From Phenylobacterium sp. RIFCSPHIGHO2_01_FULL_69_31 (GTDB lineage: Bacteria; Pseudomonadota; Alphaproteobacteria; Caulobacterales; Caulobacteraceae), in the NCBI RefSeq assembly GCF_001824475.1, contig NZ_MHXN01000034.1:87414-151413 (forward strand): a stretch of 64,000 nucleotides of DNA. The letters are read 5' to 3'. Numbering within the stretch: position 1 is the first letter of the stretch; each line of letters begins with the position of its first letter. This document shows positions 62,337-64,000 of the stretch, in pieces. The translations under genes were made by a program, and so were the position numbers. The notes beneath the pieces are model-generated. The model saw only the letters and a program-made list of their open reading frames with translations, was not told where the DNA came from and ran no database searches.

Positions 62337-62483
62337 TCAGCGCAGCAGCATCTTCAGCGCATAGGCGATGCCGGCGCAGGAGAGCGCGCCGGTGAGCGAC
62401 AGGCCGCCGAACCAGGCCAGGCGCTTCCACAGTGGCGCCAGGGCCTCGCCGCCCTCGGGCGGCGGCTCAATGATAGCCGGCAT
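62337..62483 (-). CDS. DUF2474 single-span membrane peptide of the bd oxidase
   Basis: 48 aa. One transmembrane helix (WFGGLSLTGALSCAGIAYAL) follows a short proline-rich start. DUF2474/CydX-like peptides sit at the end of cydAB operons and stabilise the oxidase. The start at 62483 overlaps the cydB end (62467) by 17 bp. It was chosen over the longer frame because the latter has no coding support. Confidence 0.85.
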   Translation of the reverse strand: MPAIIEPPPEGGEALAPLWKRLAWFGGLSLTGALSCAGIAYALKMLLR

Positions 62484-63495
62484 CCCCACTCCCCACCTTC
62501 CCGCGGAACAGCCAGTACACCCAGGCCGTATAGCCCAGGATCGCCGGCAGGAGGATGACCACGCCCACCAGCATGAGGCCCAGCGCATTGTCGGCGTTGG
62601 CCGCCTGCCGGAAGTCCATGTCGTAAGGCACGATGTTGGGGAAGAATCCCACGGCCAGGCCGATATAGCCGGAGAGGAAGACCAGGTAGGCGCCCATCAG
62701 CGAGGTGGCTTGATGGGCGCGCCGGATGCCCAGGATCACGACGCCCAGGCCCACGAGGCCGAGCAACGGGATGGGAGCCAGCGGGGCCAGGGTCGCCAGG
62801 TCGAACGCGCCGTTCTCGAACCCCCAGCGCGCGGCGATCCGCGGATGCGCTAGCAGGGTGGCCACGCTCACCACCGCGAGCAGCGCGGCCGTGGCCCCGG
62901 CCGAGATCCAGGCCCAGCGCCGGGCGCGGACCTGCAGCTCGCCCTCGGTCCGCCAGATCAGATAGGTGGCGCCCAGGAGGGTGTAGCCGGCCAGCAGCCC
63001 CACCGCGACCAGCAGGCTGTAGGGCGTCAGCCAGTCGAACGGCCCGCCGGCGAAGGCGCGTCCCTCCAGGGTCACCCCTTGGATGAAGCCGCCCAGAACC
63101 AGGCCCTGGGCCAGGGTCGCCGCGATCGAGCCGCCGGCGAAGGCCGCCGTCCAGAACGCCTTGCCGCGCGTCCGGCCGTGGTGGCGGAACTCGAACGCCA
63201 CGCCGCGCAGGATCAGCGCCAGCAGCATCAGGATCACCGGCAGGTACAGCGCCGGCATCAGCGCGGAATAGGCGAAGGGGAATGCCGCGAAGAGCCCGCC
63301 GCCGCCGAGCACCAGCCAGGTCTCGTTCCCGTCCCAGACGGGTGCGATGGAATCCATCATCACGTCACGTTCCTGGGGCGAGGCCGCGAAGGGGAAGAGG
63401 ATGCCGATCCCGAGGTCGAAGCCGTCCAGCAGCACGTAGAGAAGCACGGCCGTGGCGATGATGCCGGCCCAGATCAGCGGCAGGTCGAGGCTCAT
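62467..63495 (-). CDS. cydB: Cytochrome bd-type ubiquinol oxidase subunit II
   Basis: 342 aa with about eight to nine transmembrane helices. It begins SLDLPLIWAGIIATAVLLYVLLDGFDLGIGILFPF and contains PVWDGNETWLVLGGGGLFAAFP, the invariant CydB motif, as well as YDMDFRQAANADNALGLMLVG. It forms the oxidase with CydA and is coupled to it by an ATGA overlap at 63492-63495. A DUF2474 peptide gene follows. This arrangement suggests the CIO (cyanide-insensitive, short Q-loop) type. Confidence 0.96.
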   Translation of the reverse strand: MSLDLPLIWAGIIATAVLLYVLLDGFDLGIGILFPFAASPQERDVMMDSIAPVWDGNETWLVLGGGGLFAAFPFAYSALMPALYLPVILMLLALILRGVAFEFRHHGRTRGKAFWTAAFAGGSIAATLAQGLVLGGFIQGVTLEGRAFAGGPFDWLTPYSLLVAVGLLAGYTLLGATYLIWRTEGELQVRARRWAWISAGATAALLAVVSVATLLAHPRIAARWGFENGAFDLATLAPLAPIPLLGLVGLGVVILGIRRAHQATSLMGAYLVFLSGYIGLAVGFFPNIVPYDMDFRQAANADNALGLMLVGVVILLPAILGYTAWVYWLFRGKVGSGDAGYH

Positions 63496-64000
63496 GGCGC
63501 CGCTCCCTTCGTTCCCGCCGCCAGCGGATTGCCCGGCGGCTCGTCGACCTCCTGGGGCGGCGTCTCGGGCCCCTCCGCGATCAGCCGCAGGATGTAGAGC
63601 ACCCCGACGCTGAAGATCACCGCATAGATGACCATGAAGGCCAGCAGCGACGCCGAGACCTGGCCGGCGCCGACCGGCGAGACGGCGTCGGCGGTGCGCA
63701 GCACGCCGTAGATCACATAGGGCTGGCGGCCGACCTCGGCCACGACCCAGCCGGCGATCACCGCCACGAAGCCGGCGGGACCCATGGCCACCGCCGCCCG
63801 CAGGAAGGGCTTGCTGTACTCAGGTCCGCGGGTCCGCCACAGCAGCCACACGCCCCAGGCGCCCAGGCCGATCATCAGGAGGCCCAGTCCCACCATCACC
63901 CGGAACGACCAGAAGACGATGAAGACCGGCGGCCGGTCCTCGGGCGCGAAGGCCTTCAGGCCCTTGACCTCGGCCGATGCGCTGCCGGCGGTGATCAGGC
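63492..64000 (-). CDS. cydA: Cytochrome bd-type ubiquinol oxidase subunit I (5' end beyond the window)
   Basis: 168 C-terminal residues are visible; the frame runs open to base 64000 on the minus strand. FWSFRVMVGLG is the conserved CydA segment, followed by helices and GWVVAEVGRQPYVIYGVLRTADAVSP, which holds the GRQPW-like quinol-side motif, and a final helix with VFSVGVLYILRLI. Together with CydB it reduces O2 to water, giving high-affinity respiration and stress tolerance. Confidence 0.95.
   Translation of the reverse strand, partial: LITAGSASAEVKGLKAFAPEDRPPVFIVFWSFRVMVGLGLLMIGLGAWGVWLLWRTRGPEYSKPFLRAAVAMGPAGFVAVIAGWVVAEVGRQPYVIYGVLRTADAVSPVGAGQVSASLLAFMVIYAVIFSVGVLYILRLIAEGPETPPQEVDEPPGNPLAAGTKGAAP

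Overview
The window is a GC-rich (roughly 70% by eye), gene-dense chromosomal segment of an alphaproteobacterium, most likely a member of the Caulobacterales (Caulobacter/Phenylobacterium type). Support comes from a TipF-type flagellar positioning protein, GANTC sites upstream of it, a groESL operon with a CIRCE element, an ileS-lspA-DUF3035 block, an ethylmalonyl-CoA pathway enzyme, a zapA/6S RNA/5-formyl-THF cyclo-ligase/ymdB neighbourhood, and many small alphaproteobacterial families. There are no rRNA or tRNA genes, no CRISPR array, and no recognisable IS element or prophage. Coding-sequence style is uniform throughout.

Layout. 1-9.5 kb: a truncated M20 peptidase, a ClpP paralogue with an Asn in place of the catalytic Asp, a GH13 glucosidase, a Rieske oxygenase, an uncharacterised 325-aa protein, a divergent pair of cell-wall enzymes (L,D-transpeptidase and DD-carboxypeptidase), an alpha/beta hydrolase and a GST. 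9.5-17 kb: acyl-CoA and B12-linked metabolism, with a methylsuccinyl-CoA dehydrogenase (Mcd), two TetR regulators, a HIG1-domain protein with a PduO-type cobalamin adenosyltransferase, etfBA, and 3-hydroxybutyryl-CoA dehydrogenase with a possible PhaR box upstream. 17-19.2 kb: an ECF42-type sigma factor with its YCII/DGPF partner and a VOC protein; both transcription units carry the same promoter-like motif. 19.3-23 kb: tipF, HAD hydrolase, MaoC and ribF. 23-24.3 kb: a minus-strand cluster of a cold-shock protein and four small proteins, sitting between ribF and ileS. 24.7-32.7 kb: ileS-lspA-DUF3035, TraB/GumN, mutL and a MerR/TipAS regulator.

32.8-36.2 kb: an HWE histidine kinase facing a CBS-linked hybrid kinase. 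36.3-39.8 kb: rsmD, an enoyl-CoA hydratase, rluB and tadA. 40-46.7 kb: an SDR, a GNAT protein, a probable suhB/mmgR-type small RNA, a TauE transporter, an acyl-CoA dehydrogenase and a CFA synthase. 46.7-49.3 kb: groESL with CIRCE. 49.5-56 kb: a hybrid kinase, then the ymdB / cyclo-ligase / 6S RNA / zapA / DUF4164 region, split by a serine hydrolase and a fatty-acid desaturase on the opposite strand. 56-64 kb: tkt, purT, a glycerophosphodiesterase, an inositol monophosphatase, a GFA protein, thiE and a cyanide-insensitive-type bd oxidase operon running off the right edge.

Themes worth a second look: (i) conserved operons split by opposite-strand genes (ribF|csp cluster|ileS, rluB|hydratase|rsmD, zapA|hydrolase+desaturase|6S RNA); (ii) five convergent gene pairs whose two stop codons share one CTAG; (iii) three architectures of long intergenic inverted repeat; (iv) a self-contained ECF42 regulon; (v) the csp/small-basic-protein operon as the best candidate for an undescribed functional module. 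All coordinates come from reading the sequence; no database search was possible.
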